Source: Ascaphus truei (Eukaryota; Chordata; Amphibia; Anura; Ascaphidae). Taken from it: a DNA stretch of 64,000 nt. The notes beneath the pieces are model-generated. The model made no database searches. It had not been told where the DNA came from and worked only from the letters and a program-made list of their open reading frames with translations. Both the position numbers and the translations under genes were made by a program. This document shows positions 46,534 through 57,782 of this stretch, one piece after another. Each line of letters opens with the position of its first letter. The first letter of the stretch is position 1. The stretch is from NCBI GenBank assembly GCA_036426205.1, contig CM071586.1, positions 11,327,768 to 11,391,767 of the forward strand. Direction: 5' to 3'.

Positions 46534-46863
46534 GAGTCCCAAGTAGGCAGAGTAGATGTTAACAGCCCAGAGCCACCACGAACTCCTATCACGAGTTAGC
46601 AGCAAGATAGAAAGGCATTCAATGCCTTCACGTCCTTCGCTACCTCATGCAGTAGTTGCGAGCACTTGAAAATGCCGCCAGCCAGAGCAGAAGGATGCCA
46701 GAAAATCCAAATACACAGACACAAACGCAATGACGTCACCAGCCCAAGGAGCATGAGGGAGCGAAGGACGTGAAGGCATTGAATGCCTTTCTATCTTGCT
46801 GCCAACTCGTGATAGGAGTTTGTGGTGGCTCTGGGCTGTTTACATCTACTCTGCCTACTCTAC
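46534..46863. repeat. ~110-bp inverted repeat
   Basis: 46,534-46,650 ('ggcagagtagatgttaacag' onward to 'acgtccttcgctacctcatg') is the reverse complement of 46,752-46,860, with a spacer of about 100 bp. The arms differ by only a few bases. Confidence 0.85.
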
Positions 46864-46884
46864 TCTGGGCACTAACTTACCTAC

Positions 46885-47330
46885 GGTGTCCCACAATGCT
46901 CTGTTCTGGGTCCCCTACTCTTCTAAATGTTCATTAATGATCTGCCTACAGCTTGTAATGGAGCTTCAATACACATGTATGCGGGTGACACAATCTTATA
47001 TGCACACAGCCCTAACCTTTCCGACTTTGGACACGTATTGCAATCTGACTTTTTGAGACTTGAAAATTGGATTTTCCAAAACAAACTGTTTTTAAACACT
47101 GACAAGACTGTAACAATGGTATTTGGGAGCAAGGCTACATTTTTCAAGCTTCCTATGAATGAGCCCCAGATAAGGACCAACTCTAATACTAAACTAGCCC
47201 CTGTTACTAGTTTCAAATATTTGGACATATGGTTTGACTCCCATAAAACATTTGCTTTTTTTTTTAATGATTTTGACCCTGGCTCTCTGTGGCTGTGCGC
47301 TGTCAACTTTTCTTCTATACCTGGTGTCAC
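46885..47330 (+). pseudogene. L2/CR1-type LINE reverse transcriptase fragment
   Basis: GVPQCSVLGPLLF, then an in-frame stop, then MFINDLPTACNGA, matching the conserved RT motif order. The catalytic box reads YAGD (46,978-46,989) instead of YADD, so a metal-binding aspartate is lost. LQSDFLRLENWIFQNKLFLN and KTVTMVFGSK follow. The element is cut at 47,330 by a nested transposon; the C-terminal part resumes at about 48,909. Confidence 0.85.
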
Positions 47331-48908
47331 GGGAGACCATGCAATTTACACCTTTATAACAGGGATCATTCACTGAGCAAAACAATGTAATGAAATAAAT
47401 TGAAGTTTATTCACACAATATCCCTTACGCACAATGGAACACAAAATACAGATGAAAAGACACACTTACTGGGGGTCTGGGGTCGAAAACTAGACTTTCC
47501 TAGGTACAGAGAATTCTGAAAAAGTGTTTTACCCTGACCGGGACTTCCCAGAATCTCCTTGTTCCCAAATCGGCGTGAAGTTCTACACGTCACCGCTCCC
47601 TTCTCTACTGAGAACTTGGACTTTCTTGACCGCGAGCTACTGTACCACCGATCCTCTGGAATTGAAATCGGCATCATATCCGAGCCGCATCCGCTACGTT
47701 CGATTTTGAGAACTTGGCCGCGAAAGTCAGGATTTAGTCTCTGGCGGGCGCTTTTCTGGCTTGAAATTGAAGACGGTTGCGCTGCTATTCGTGCAAGAGC
47801 AACTTTGAAAAGCCAGCACGCGCTCTTACTACTGGAGAACTCCAATCTGATTGGCTCACAGGTTCTTTATAGTATTCTGAGTTTCAACTCAGCAGCAAAA
47901 CATCGCGTGGGAAAATTCCCAGCAACCAATCAGAGCAAAGCCAGTAAGAAAAGTCGGGTCATCGGGAAATATGAAATAGCCAGAAGACATGTACCTCACT
48001 CCCTGGCGATCTCAATGCCACCCGCTGGGACAGCCTCCTCCTAGTCTGGCAGAGCAAGTGGCGCCCTAGATGACTGCCATTGTTCTCCGGACCTGCTAAC
48101 CAAATGTTTTTCTCAGTTTTGGCATCCTCTGGTTTCTTTGAACTCCGATGTCCAGCAGACTTACTGGCACCTATGGGTTAGCCTGGGCAGCCTGACTGGA
48201 CATGGGTTCTGAATGTGAAGACACATTACATTACAGTAGATTAATAAAATATACTTTTATACATTTCCCTGAGTCTCTGGGTATAGGGGATTGAATAGGA
48301 AAAATGTTGTACATTATTTTCTATCTCCCTTATTCTCTATACACTTTATCTTAGATTCAGTGTGGACTCTTAGAGTCAATCTGGGCTCTCAGAGTACCCC
48401 CTCAACCTTATATACGGTTGGGCCACCCACAAACCCTATACTGGTTCAGGGTTATCTGGCCACTAGCTGTGGTACCCCCCTTAACCTAAGGATTCCCTCA
48501 GCTATAGTTATAGATGTGTTATCCCTGTTCCCCATTCACCTATCTGGGGTATGCTGAAGCAGGGTACCCTAGTGGTGAGTCGCATTTGTGTTTTCAAGCG
48601 GAGATATTGCCGGGACAATGTGTCTACATGTATCTGAGAATCAGGCATGATTCCGTGGTATATTTATGGGGGAACCGACAACTCTGGACCCCAACTTACA
48701 TTCTGACAACAATTCCTCCGCCAACCCCCCCTTGAAATTCATAACCTAGCAATCCCTTCTTGATTGCATGCCCGTAAAGGGAAAAATACAACAATACTTT
48801 AATTATGCAAAGTACAATTGAAACATACAATGTTACTGGGCTCAAGAGCTAACTCTCTTAAACCATTATACCTGGATCAGGGGTAACCAAAAATGAGCTT
48901 AACCTTTA
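47331..48908 (+). mobile_element. TGTCAC-family element nested in the LINE
   Basis: Starts TGTCACGGGAGACCATGC and retains the family interior to 'taaccaaaaatgagcttaac'. The usual right end is missing at the junction with LINE sequence near 48,908. No coding capacity. Confidence 0.75.
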
Positions 48909-49500
48909 TTGACACCCTCTACAATTCAATTTGTCGTTTTGTTCTCCAATGCAACTACAACACACATCACTGCGAAATGCTCAAAGAACTAGATTGGTCA
49001 TCACTAGAGTCTAGTCGCAAAGTTCACCTTTCCTGTCTTACCTTTAAATTCTTTATGGGCAAGCTACCAAGCTATCTGAACAAGCTCCTCACCCCTACCA
49101 CATGCAGCACTTATCACCTGAGATCAGACTCCAAAAGACTGTTCATGGTCCCAAGGCTCAACAAAGTATCCAGCCGTTCCTCCTTCTCTTACCGTACACC
49201 CCAAAACTGGAACAACCTACCAGAGACTCTCACATCCACCACCAGTTTAAGTTCTTTCAAATCTAAGGCTGTCTCACATTTTAATCTGGTCTGTAACTGT
49301 TTCATACGCCCATAATATATATTTTCTTTAACTGTACATGCAATGTCTTGTATATAATGTATACCCTGTTCATTTTTGTAACTGTATTTGTAACCATGTA
49401 TTATTTGTCTTAACTCTATGCCCAGGACATACTTGAAATCGAGAGGTAACTCTCAATGTATTACTTCCTGGTAAAATATTTTATAAATAAATAAATATTT
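48909..49500 (+). pseudogene. L2/CR1-type LINE C-terminus and 3' tail
   Basis: IDTLYNSICRFVLQCNYNTHH, LTFKFFMGKLPSYLNKLL and PQNWNNLPETLTS (48,909-49,310) are typical of the region after RT in L2-like LINEs. The stop is followed by a 3' UTR ending 'ttataaataaataaat' (about 49,481-49,497), the short tandem tail of this group. It lies about 200 bp downstream of the V2R-B stop codon. Confidence 0.85.
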
Positions 49501-49700
49501 GAGAGAATGGCTACACGTACAATCACAGTCGGTACAGGAATAGCAGAAGAGGTTGCAGGTGCAGTGACATAGCTGTGTGTACAGCAGATGAGGCTGTAGG
49601 TCATAACTGAGTGAAGAGATACAACCTCCAAGTCTTATTCTCTCTCCATCTGCTACCTCCTTTTAACATTGGACCCACTGAATAACTATAACTTAACAGT
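49501..49700 (-). other. V2R-B 3' flank
   Basis: Non-coding. The 'ctacctcctttt' and 'ccactgaataa' text at 49,640-49,690 is conserved with the 3' flank of gene A at 19,330-19,362, so it is probably 3' UTR. Confidence 0.6.
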
Positions 49701-50617
49701 CTACGCCTTTCCATCCCTGGCATGGATACTTAGCAGATGCTTCTTTGTGTTCATCTGGGGCCTGAAGAGGATGATGAAGCACTTGGGAACAAAGATACAG
49801 ACCACCAGGGCCCAACTGGAGGACAGAATGGCAAAGACCTCCATGGCCACAGTGTACTTGCCGTGTGCACTGAGGGACGCCGGTATAAAGGACACCCAGA
49901 CACTGAGGAAGGCCAGCATGCTGAAAGTGATGAACTTGGCCTCATTAAAGCTGTCGGGAAGCCGTCTGGCTAAAAAAGCAACGATGAAGCTGACACTGGC
50001 CAGGAAGCCAAGATATCCCAGCATGCACCAAAAGGCAGTGGAGGAGCCCTCATTACACCCAATGATGATTATCCCAGGTTGGGTTTGGATGTCATGTTCT
50101 GGGAAGGGAGGGGAAAGGAACAACCACATCATGCACACGCACAACTGAATGAGAACACTCAGGCCAATGACAAAGTAGGACACCTTTGTCCCTGTCCATT
50201 TTCTTAATCTGCTGTCCGGCTTGGTGGCGTTGAAGGCAATGACAACTGTAATAGTTTTGGCCAAGACACATGAGACACACAGGGCAAAGACAATGCCAAA
50301 TGCCACCTGACGCAGAAGACATTTCTCAGGTTGCGGGTATCCGATGAAAGCTAATGAGCAAAGGAAGCAGAGGGACAGGGACACCAGGAGTAGACAACTG
50401 AGGAACCAGTTGTTTGCACGGACAATAGGCGTTTTCCTGTGATAGATAAAAACTCCCAGAATGCTAATAGGGATTATGGAAGAGGAGAGGGCAATAGCTG
50501 CTAAGTTGATACCCAACGTTTCTGTGTAGGAGAAGAACTGTATGGGTTTTGGGAGACACCTGTCCTGTTGGACACTAGGCCATGTGTCCCAGGAACATCT
50601 TTGACACTCCACAGCAT
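49701..50617 (-). CDS. V2R gene B exon 6 (last cysteines plus 7TM domain)
   Basis: 917 bp ending at TAG (49,701-49,703). The acceptor TTCCAG| precedes 50,617 and the exon enters in phase 1. ECQRCSW and QQDRC complete the nine-cysteine domain. Seven hydrophobic segments follow, with GYPQPEKCLLRQ, VIAFNATKPDSRLRKW, a GCNEGS extracellular loop 2 cysteine, [14 protein letters not shown] and FVPKCFIILFRP. The C-terminal tail is short (about 20 residues), as usual in V2Rs. It is three codons shorter than gene A. The frame is intact and no noise is evident. Confidence 0.94.
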
Positions 50618-50691
50618 CTGGAAGGGAACACTGATGTCAACGTTTGTCAGAAATTATATGAATTTTCCCAAACTATCTGTGACCTTCTTAC

Positions 50692-50815
50692 CTGTTTGGT
50701 TGGACATCTCTCCTTGGGGACATGGGACACAAGCAAAACAACAGGCAGCTTTTCCTGTTAAAGCCATCTTCCTAGACCCCGAGAGACAACTTGGGCTACA
50801 CATAGAGAGAGGAAC
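50692..50815 (-). CDS. V2R gene B exon 5 (nine-cysteine domain)
   Basis: 124 bp with acceptor CGTAG| and donor CAG|GTAAG on the minus strand. It encodes VPLSMCSPSC, AACCFACVPCPQGEMSNQT. Its six cysteines plus three in exon 6 make nine. The intron to exon 6 is 74 bp, identical in length to gene A. Confidence 0.93.
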
Positions 50816-51034
50816 CTACGGGAAATTATATGGAATTGTTGGGAATCGCTCTGTCTTTAAAATAGTTTCACATTTCTATATACAAGGTATGGGGTGGGAC
50901 ACAATGACAAATATTCTCTAATAAATAATATGATCAGTGATTTCATGAGTTATCTTTGACTTTAAAACTAGTAAAGAATTGTAACAATTAAAATCGAAAA
51001 ATATGCTTTATTCCAAATGTACTTATATACTGTG

Positions 51035-51390
51035 GTGCCGACGATTATTCTAAAACAAACCTGGGGCAATCTCCAAAAAGACCCAGGTACATGCTGGGTA
51101 CATGCTGGGTACATGCTGGGTACATGCTGCAACATTTCACACATTTCTGCAGACAGACTAATGGCCCATCGGATTAACAGCGGGGGTCCCTGGCAGTCCC
51201 ATTCAAACTAAGTTGGACTGCCAGGAACCCCTGCTGTGTTAATTCGATGGGCCATTAGCCTCTGCAGAAATGTCACTGAAATGTACCCAGCATGTACCCA
51301 GGATGTTCCCAGCATGTACCCAGGATGTACCCAGCATGTACCCAGGATGTACCTGGCTAGTTTTAGAATACTCGTTGGCCCGTCTGTACT
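51035..51390. mobile_element. Foldback (MITE-like) element with internal 11-bp tandem units
   Basis: The arm 51,035-51,195 is inverted relative to 51,222-51,390: 'ttattctaaaac' pairs with 'gttttagaata', and 'taatggcccatcg' with 'cgatgggccatta'. Each arm carries a small tandem array of 'ggtacatgctg' units. No ORF. It is inserted in intron 4 of V2R-B. Confidence 0.8.
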
Positions 51391-51536
51391 TTCCTAAACA
51401 CAGTTTATACACACATGTGGTGAGATACCTACAGTATGCACAGACACCACACCTGAGATCCGTTGCTGACGTCTCGTTATTAGCACTGAGTTAACAGACC
51501 TTTCCGGATCTAGGACTAACTTGTTCTCTCACTGTG

Positions 51537-53194
51537 GTGGTAGGGGGTAGCCAGGCTTTCAAATAAAGATGTAAGCCCGTTTGGTTACCCCTGATCCATG
51601 TGTTGGGTTTATAGAGTGTCAGCTCTTGAACCCAGTGTTGTATATGCATAACCTTTAATTGTGTGGTGATAAAGTATTTGATATGTTTTTACCTTTCCAG
51701 GAGTGCCAGTAAGCAGATGTGGCTGTGGTATGAGTTTCAAATGGAGTTTTTGCTGTGAAAGTGTTCGCAGATTGTGTCTATCAAGACAGGGCCCAGAGTT
51801 GCTGTTCCCCTAAAAATGTACCCAGGAATCAGGTCGGATGCCTGGATGCATGTAGACACATGATCCCTGTAATATCTCCCCTTGAAAACGCTTGTGCGAC
51901 TCACCACAGGGTTTCCCTGCTTCAGCACAGACCAGAAAGGTAAAAGGGGCATAGGGTGTGAGGTGTCCCTGAAACAGTCAAAGGGTCCCTAGGTTAATGA
52001 GGACACTAAGTAAATGCCCCAGTCACCCAGAACCGGTATAAAGGGTCTGAGGTACTCCAATCATTTTAGGTTGTGAGGGGAATCTTAGAATCCGTACTAA
52101 GTTGATTATAAAGTGTCTGTGTGGGGGGGGGGGAGGGGTGGAGATATGGCTAGGGAGAAATTACGTGCAGTTTCTTACTCTATTCCCCATAACCAGAAAG
52201 GTTTAGGATTGTTAAAGTGTATATTTTATTAACCAAGTGTGTTAAGTACATGTATGCTTTGTGCACAGTAAAATGAGGCACAGGGATGAAAAGTGTTCCT
52301 GTAGCTGCGGGGATCCCGAGGTAACATAAGCGTACCCCAGTTAATGCCAAGGTGTCCCTTCTGAAGTATAGGAAACCCTGACCTGTTTAGGGGTGGGTAG
52401 GGTCCCCAAGATTTATACTTTAGTAAAGTAAGGTTCAGAGGGTGTTATACTCTATGTATAAATATCCATGCAGTTAAGCATTTGCATAGGAGACATGATG
52501 GCTACCCTGCCTTCTAGTTTCAAAGGGAATCCAGGATATGGAGGTGTGGGGCCATTTGGTAGCAAGGAGGGGTGGAGGAAAAGGCCTCAATAGCCATTTG
52601 GGTTTTTTTCAGACTTAGTGGAGCCAGCAAGGGGTTAGCTGGGGGGAAGTTGCTGCTTGTGGGAATATTTTCCAGTGGCTGATTCATATTTCCAGCCCAC
52701 ACGTTTTTTTCAAGCTGGCTCACCACACCTCCTGTCTCTGACATCATCATCAAGGTGAGACCTGCTCTGATTGGTTGCTTAGAAAATTTTCAGGCTTTTT
52801 GATTGGGCTGTAAGATTTCTGTGAATGAAACTGAGAGGTTTTAAAAACCCTAACGCAGCTCAGATATTTTAGATTTCTCCCAAGTTTTTAAGTTTCCCAA
52901 AATTCTAACATTTTTCCAGCAAGAAAAGAGGCAAGGCTCTGCTTCAGCAAAATCTGCCTGGAATCTTTGCAGTTCCAAGACTACTGAGGGTAAACTTATG
53001 GATGTTGAAGTCCCTGCACCTAATAGAGTATAGTTTTGTTACCCCAGTCCCAAGTAATTGTGCTTTTATCGTGTATTTTATGTAACATTGTGTGTTTGCC
53101 TATTTAAGTAAATAAATTATAATTGATTTAATCATCTTGCTTTACTCAGTGATATGATCCCGGTATAACGGTGTAATTGCCTGGTCTCCCGTGA
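51537..53194 (-). mobile_element. Full-length TGTCAC-family element, reverse orientation
   Basis: Starts TGTGGTGGTAGGGGGTAGCCAGG and ends CCTGGTCTCCCGTGACA (51,537-53,194), about 1.66 kb. 'ctcac' flanks both sides. It includes a T-rich run at 52,600 and minor ORFs without domains. It lies in intron 4 of V2R-B, between exons 5 and 4. Confidence 0.8.
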
Positions 53195-53460
53195 CACTCA
53201 CACACTCACTCTCACACAAGTTGTCCCTCTTTCTTTTCCTCTCAGAACATTCTCTCTCCCCCTCTCTCACGTACATCCTATCTTTCTTTATGTTTCTCTC
53301 ACTCTCTACTCTCCCACACAAAGTTTCTCACACCCTCTCTAACTCTTTATCTCTCTTTCCGTTTTCTCTCTGTCTCCTAGTGCTTTACCAACAAGCTGAG
53401 TAAGTGGATATAAAAAAGTGACTTGCATTGAAAAGCCATTAATCCAATCTACTCAATGTT
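53195..53460. repeat. CT-rich stretch in V2R-B intron 4
   Basis: Pyrimidine-rich 'ctctctc' DNA corresponding to 20,850-21,015 in gene A, interrupted at its left by the transposon. Confidence 0.75.
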
Positions 53461-53493
53461 TTTGCTAATAGTATAAGGTTTTCCCGGACATAC

Positions 53494-53721
53494 CTGTGTA
53501 TCTCCACTGGCCCAAATAATAGCCGCACTGTCTACTCTCAAGATCTTTCCATCAGGGGCACTTGAGTCATAACTTCCCACTTTCACCTGCTCCAAGGTGC
53601 CTTTGGTGCCCAGATGCCAGTTCACGATATCATAGAGGGCTGGGGGGTTTCCTTTAGCATCGAAAAACACCTGGGTCCTGTCTTTGGTCTCAAAGTTTAC
53701 ACTCTTAATGTAATGGAGAAG
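53494..53721 (-). CDS. V2R gene B exon 4
   Basis: 228 bp, phase 0/0, acceptor TTCCAG|, donor CACAG|GTATG. It encodes LLHYIKSVNFE, VFFDAKGNPPALYDIVNWH and AIIWASGDTQ, closing the ligand-binding domain. The frame is intact. Confidence 0.94.
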
Positions 53722-53866
53722 CTGGAAGAAGAAGATGTGAGACATTTAACCAGTGACTAAAAAAAGTCAGTCTCACATAGGATCAAATTGACCTAATGAC
53801 AGTGGCATGTTTAATGGGTTAAAGGGTAAGTCCCATGTAGGAACAAAGTTAAATATTTAGCCTTAC

Positions 53867-54688
53867 TTGCCAAGGTCGAAATGATGAGATGTTGGCACAG
53901 ACACCATCATTGAATGGTCTACTTCCAGGCTTACAGTGGAGCAGGCTTTGTAAGGCCCATGCAAAAGCATAAACTGATGTGTAGACATTGAGACTGATTC
54001 TCAGATCTGATTCAGCCATTGAGCTCTCCAGTTTCTCTATTCCGCTACATTGTGGAATTGTTGTGTTACCTGTCCAGTCATCTAGATTCTTCTGGTCCCA
54101 CCACTTACAAGAGAAAGTCTGCTCCCAGAACTCCCTTATGAATGTATCATTAGTTGATTTTAAGGAGTGGATGGCGTGGAAGTACTCAAAGAACCCTGGC
54201 ATCGACCCAGAATGTATAGCAAAACCGATGGTGCCCACCAGGATGCTCCGGAACTTCATATTGGAAAGGAGAGCAGAGGTTGACCACGATTCACTGGCCA
54301 CCCAAATTTTCCCTGTCACGTTTTGCCTCACCAGCTCTTCCACCACTGGTAGAAGATCAGAATCAATAGACAACACCACAACTGCCTTGGCCGTTGACTC
54401 CCTGATGACACGGGCAATGTGGGGAGTGTTCCTGTTGGGTTGGCTGGTCAAGATGTACTCAACAAAGGCCACACAAGCCCCAACCTTGACTATCTCCTGC
54501 TGAACAACCTGGATCCCAAATTGACCGTAGTCATTGTTAGTGGCCAAGAGTCCTATCCAAGTCCATCCAAAGTGAGACACCAGCTGGGCCAGACCTTGGG
54601 ACTGAAACTCATCACTGGGGATGGTCCGGAAGAAGGATGGGAACAAATTTCGGTCACTGAGGACAAGGCTGGTTGAAAAATAACTGAT
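53867..54688 (-). CDS. V2R gene B exon 3 (core of ligand-binding domain)
   Basis: 822 bp, 274 codons, phase 0/0. The acceptor is AACAG| before ISYFSTSL and the donor TGGCAA|GTAAG. It encodes LFPSFFRTIPSDEFQSQ, LVSHFGWTWIGLLATNNDY, RQNVTGKIWVASESWSTS and CANISSFRPWQ. It is the same length as gene A exon 3, with scattered amino-acid changes concentrated in the middle (for example SMPGFFEYFHAIHSLKS). The intron to exon 4 is only about 145 bp, against about 2.6 kb in gene A. The open frame is intact. Confidence 0.95.
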
Positions 54689-54774
54689 CTGTTGAAACAT
54701 TACAAATGAGAATGAATATAACTTTGAGAAAGGAACATTTCACGCTGTCAATTTTATTATTCACTCTGGTTTAC

Positions 54775-55070
54775 AATTGAAAAAGAGACCGTTGGGGTTT
54801 GGAAAGCTCTTTACATGTGAAGAAGAAACCATGTGAGATCTGAAAATGTTTGTTCACCTGGAGGAGATACCTGTGAGGTCTGGAAATGGTTGTACCAATG
54901 AGAAAGAGACCTGTAAGATTTGGAATGCTTAATACGTTAGTAGAAGAGACCTGTGAGGTTTGGAATGCTCTATATATTGGAAGAAGAGACATGTGTTGCT
55001 AGGAAAGCTCTGTACATGTAAACAAGAGACCCATGATGTTTGCAAAGCCCTGTAAGAATGAAAAACAAAT
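54775..55070. repeat. ~55 bp minisatellite in V2R-B intron 2
   Basis: Five or six diverged units containing 'gtttggaatgctctatat' and 'gaagagacctgtgaggt'. It occupies the same position as the array at 32,462-32,655 in gene A. Confidence 0.85.
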
Positions 55071-55129
55071 ATATAGAACTTGTGCAACTCCCTTTATGGA
55101 GTATGCATCTAGGAAAATGATTGACATTT

Positions 55130-55330
55130 AATCGATTTTTATTATATTTTATTTTTATAGCGTCAACATATTCTGCAGGGCTGTGCAGTGGGGGTACAGA
55201 GTGACATCAAAGACATAAGCAGAATGACATAAAAAAGGACAAAAAAAGCGCAAACACATACAGAAGGTAAGGAGGTCCCTGATGGAGAGCTTACATTTTA
55301 AAGGGAATAAGGGGACATTTTTAAACAAAA
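55130..55330 (-). repeat. LINE 3'-end-like fragment
   Basis: 'ttatttttatagcgtcaaca' then 'gtgcagtgggggtacagagtg' and 'gagcttacatttta' resemble the reverse complement of a CR1/L2 3' end common in frog genomes. No ORF. Confidence 0.5.
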
Positions 55331-55860
55331 GGTAAAGTGGCTGTCATTGTGGGGGTGAAGTATGCCTCAGGATATTGTATGGTCTATCCGAATTTCTGGA
55401 TCTATTAAGGTTTGGCGGTGTGGATGTTAGGGGGTGTTAGCATGGAGTTTTGTCCAGACACACAGCTGGGACCAACAGGGTTGTTGGGTGGATGCTAGCC
55501 ATATGCCACATAAGCTTCCTTAAAAAGGTGAGTGTAGCCAACCTTCATAATAAAGATGAAGCCCGGCTGGTTACCCCTAAAAACAAGGTGTAATTACAGA
55601 ACTGGGACTTCGGGAGCGAGATCTAATAGTGGATACTGGGGTCAAAAAGTATTAAATGCGTGTAAAATGTTTTGGGGCAACATTACCGGTTGTCCCATAA
55701 TTTTACCCACAAATCGTATCTGATTTGCGGGTGTATGTGAGCACATTAATACCCCTATGTTTCCCCAATGAAATATTGTTTTCCCCGCCAGTACCAGACA
55801 AGTTTTATTCTTTACAATCCTGAGCCCCATTTAGAGTTAGAAATGCACTTTTAAAATGTG
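55331..55860. other. Unassigned, V2R-B intron 2
   Basis: No gene. It contains a partial TGTCAC-type end text ('aataaagatgaagcccggct' then 'ggttacccc' at 55,545-55,577), so at least one truncated element is present. Confidence 0.4.
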
Positions 55861-55904
55861 TATTGATCTCTATACAGACAGTCCTGGAAATTCGATAAGC
55901 AAGC

Positions 55905-55940
55905 CAACGTTTCGGTCCCACAGGGAGACCTTCCTCAGGG
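55905..55940 (-). ncRNA. Hammerhead-like motif, minus strand
   Basis: On the minus strand: CTGAGGA, stem GGTC/GACC with a ten-base interior, then GAAACGTTGG. CTGAGGA fits the CUGANGA consensus. Outer stem weak. Confidence 0.4.
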
Positions 55941-57284
55941 CTGTACAATGGAGCTAACAGGCTGTGTGTTTATACCCACTGGGTTGCCTAGCAACCCGTT
56001 ACTAACCAATGGTGCATTTGGATGCATACTTATTCAATCAACCAATTCAATCAACCTAACCGGTTCTTGGACTGGTAACTATGCTGTATATATATATATA
56101 TATTAGCGCCAAAGTGATGTGAAAAAATAAAAATAAGGATCCTGAATAGTAATATATACAGACAATGAATGGGTATAAAAACAATATAGGTGTAAGTGCA
56201 AAAAAAGGAAAATAAATAGAAGTATATAGAACCCATTCCTTCAGAAAGTCCATCAGATGGTGAATAATTAGTGGATGATTGGTAGAAGTGTGGGGATCTT
56301 TGGCAGCTCTCAAAAGGATGAACCACATACAGTACAGTTAGCACCTAGAGGAAGAAAAGAAGAGAGCGCGCACGCCCCATCGCGTAAAAAAGTACATTTA
56401 ATGATGGCCGGAAGGGGAAGGGGGGTGGAAAGAAATACCCTCACAAGGGTAAGTTTAAAACAAGCGATTGTGAATATAATCACCGCCCAGCTGGTGGCTC
56501 TGCGTCCGGAATCCACGGCCGGAATCACACTCCGTGGTATAGGCAAACAGTGGAACGTTGAGGAACACCGGGCATCTGGTATCATCACAAAAGTCCAATA
56601 AAAGCAGATATGCTGTTTCTGGCAGCTGCAGAATGTCCCGCACTCGATTTGGTCTATTAGTGCGCATGCGCGGTGGCGCCCTGACGTAATATCACTGCGT
56701 GCAGCGTAGCAGCGCTCCCTTACGCGTTCCGTCACTCTAGGGCGACTTTCTCAAAGGGGGAAGTGCAATGGAGCTAACAGGCTGTGCGTTTAAACCCACT
56801 GGGTTGCCTAGCAACCCGTTACTAACCAATGGTGTATTTGGATGCATAATTATTCAATCAACCAATGGGCTAACACTTAGCATAAGGTTGTACCTTCTAC
56901 AATGAAATAGTATCATGAAATGGTATCACAGTTAATGACGTAGATAAAGATATCTTAAAGGAAATATCCAATTAGACACATCTGCTAGATATATTATGGT
57001 ATAACAATAAAATAATAAAATAACATTTGTAAATTATATAAAAGATATAACAAATATATACATGAAATGCATAATCAACAAACAGAGCTCTGATAGGTTA
57101 GGGACACTATGAAGAGGCCACATGATTATTGATGGTTTAAAAATATCAGGACAAAATCCTAAGCCAACAGTGAAATCCTCCATAGAGAAAAGAATGGGAA
57201 AATTTACTTTTTTACGCGATGGGGCATGCACTCTTTCTTCTTTTCTTTATATATATATATTTTCTTTATATATAGTGCACTGCC

Positions 57285-57320
57285 CTGAGGAAGGTCCCGT
57301 TGGGAGGACCGAAACGTTGG
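57285..57320 (+). ncRNA. Hammerhead-like motif, plus strand
   Basis: CTGAGGA (57,285-57,291), stem GGTCC/GGACC around an eight-base loop, then GAAACGTTGG (57,311-57,320). It is the best preserved of the second motif type in this window. Confidence 0.45.
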
Positions 57321-57782
57321 TGGCCTTGTGTTACTGAATACACTTTTTTGATACCATACCTGCAGTGTGCTGTCTCTTTTTGGCTATCAGGATCCCCTGG
57401 TCTCCATATGTCTATATATATATATCTATCTCTCTAGTCTATTATATACTAATCTATATAATATTATGGACTAGTTATATGGCTAGGTTCTCACATCTAT
57501 CTATATATCTCTCTCCTCATCTCTCTCATCTTCTATCTTTTCTCTCTATATCTCTATCATGCCACGTACTCTTCTCCTTTTCTCACCTGTCCAGCTGGCG
57601 TTAGCCCTGTCTTTCCTATGTATATACAGTAAAAATACAATATATTGGCCCTTACAGTAGATACATACATTAGGCAAGATAAACTAAAACAACCTGAAAT
57701 AGATGATAAAATAGTAATAATATAATAACACCTTAGTAGTCCACGGGTCCGCTAGTCATAGACAAGATTCAATGACTTGTTG

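Larger units (their letters stand above)
55861..57345. repeat. PLE-type terminal sequences, rearranged
   Basis: Non-coding. Hammerhead-like motifs occur on opposite strands at the two sides (55,905-55,940 minus; 57,285-57,320 plus). A ~90-bp block 'ggagctaacaggctgtg' to 'catttggatgcata' is directly repeated at 55,950-56,030 and 56,768-56,850. The block 'tttacgcgatggggc' at 57,205-57,230 is inverted relative to 56,375-56,395. I infer a degraded non-autonomous PLE. Confidence 0.55.
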
